Positions 5,331 through 5,674 of a stretch of DNA of 5,674 nt are shown here, piece by piece. The translations under genes and the position numbers were made by a program. Numbering within the stretch: the first letter of the stretch is position 1; each line of letters opens with the position of its first letter. The DNA comes from an uncultured Bergeyella sp. (GTDB lineage: Bacteria; Bacteroidota; Bacteroidia; Flavobacteriales; Weeksellaceae), in NCBI GenBank assembly GCA_916710115.1, contig CAKAOY010000085.1:1-5674 (forward strand), given 5' to 3'. The notes beneath the pieces are model-generated. The model ran no database searches. It saw only the letters and a program-made list of their open reading frames with translations, and was not told the origin of the DNA.

Positions 5331-5674
5331 ATGAAACGATTATTAACAACATTGATGGCTGCAGCAGTAGTGGTAGCGTGTTCTAAAAAGGTAGAAGAAA
5401 CCTATGTAGCACCAGAGCCAGAGACTAATGTAATGCTCGAAGAACCATCAGGAAAAGGTGGTGAGGAGGCTGTAGCTGAGACACCGGAAGCAAAAGGTCA
5501 AAAATTAGTAGAAGGAGGAGATTGTATGGGGTGTCATAAAATTGATACTAAATTAGTAGGACCAGCTTTCCAAGATGTTGCAGCAAAATATACAGAGGCT
5601 GATGCAGAGAAATTGGCGAAGAAAATTATCGATGGAGGAGCAGGTAATTGGGGAGAAGTTCCTATGACACCTCA
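5331..5674 (+). CDS. Class I cytochrome c lipoprotein, c551/c552-like (3' end beyond the window)
   Basis: This is a small extracytoplasmic haem c electron carrier. The visible 114 codons start with a lipoprotein signal (VVAC, Cys17), then a flexible linker rich in Glu, Pro and Ala (about 19-57), then a cytochrome domain from about residue 58. Haem is attached at C65-M-G-C68-H69, and H69 is the proximal iron ligand. KLVGPAFQDVAAKY (74-87) and the second helix with IIDGGAGNWGEVPMTP (99-114) follow, in which M112 is the expected distal ligand. By comparison with c551-type proteins only about 20-30 residues are missing. It has its own promoter. Its place downstream of nirK, nirV and sco suggests that it could pass electrons to NirK, since NirK has no fused donor domain; this is inference. 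The right edge of the window truncates it, and there is no sign of a broken gene. Confidence 0.93.
   Translation, partial: MKRLLTTLMAAAVVVACSKKVEETYVAPEPETNVMLEEPSGKGGEEAVAETPEAKGQKLVEGGDCMGCHKIDTKLVGPAFQDVAAKYTEADAEKLAKKIIDGGAGNWGEVPMTP

Noticed and set aside
2665..5523. A 16-base identical stretch (GTAGAAGGAGGAGATT) in nirK (2665-2680) and in the cytochrome gene (5508-5523)
   Set aside because: It encodes VEGGD in both in frame and reflects shared codon preference in short Gly/Glu-rich segments; flanks differ, so it is not evidence of a mobile repeat or recombination.
1..5674. CRISPR arrays, insertion sequences, tRNA or rRNA genes
   Set aside because: I found no regularly spaced repeats, transposase-like frames, terminal inverted repeats or structured RNA genes in the window.

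Overview
The window is AT-rich DNA that looks like it comes from a member of the Bacteroidota, most likely a flavobacterium of the Weeksellaceae type (for example Riemerella or Chryseobacterium relatives). The evidence is the Bacteroidota -7 promoter motif TAnnTTTG upstream of several genes, the near absence of Shine-Dalgarno sequences before start codons, a run of short-signal lipoproteins, and a YfhO-type membrane protein typical of this phylum. The genus is inferred and is not proven by the sequence.

Positions 1-1799 hold a single long minus-strand gene, cut by the left edge, for a large polytopic YfhO-family membrane protein. Its start at 1799 faces a 96-bp divergent intergenic region that carries two back-to-back Bacteroidota promoters. 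The rightward promoter drives tsaE (1896-2312), the ATPase of tRNA threonylcarbamoyladenosine synthesis.

The right half is a nitrite-respiration block on the plus strand. It contains nirK (2530-3591, an AniA-like copper nitrite reductase with all copper ligands present), a nirV-like FGE-fold lipoprotein (3669-4481), a SCO1/SenC copper chaperone (4499-5071), and the start of a small class I cytochrome c (5331 to the right edge). All four products begin with a lipoprotein signal peptide, so the reductase, its presumed accessory factor, the copper chaperone and a probable electron donor are all predicted to be membrane-anchored outside the cytoplasm. nirK has its own promoter and a leader of about 130 nt. 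A strong hairpin follows nirK, another hairpin pair follows the SCO gene, and the cytochrome gene has its own promoter. The block therefore looks like three transcription units (nirK; nirV-sco, probably by readthrough; cytochrome c) rather than one uniform operon.

I see no mobile element, CRISPR array, tRNA or rRNA here. The parts most worth following up are the all-lipoprotein arrangement, the cysteine-less active-site region of the NirV-like protein, the palindrome upstream of nirK, and the terminator layout.
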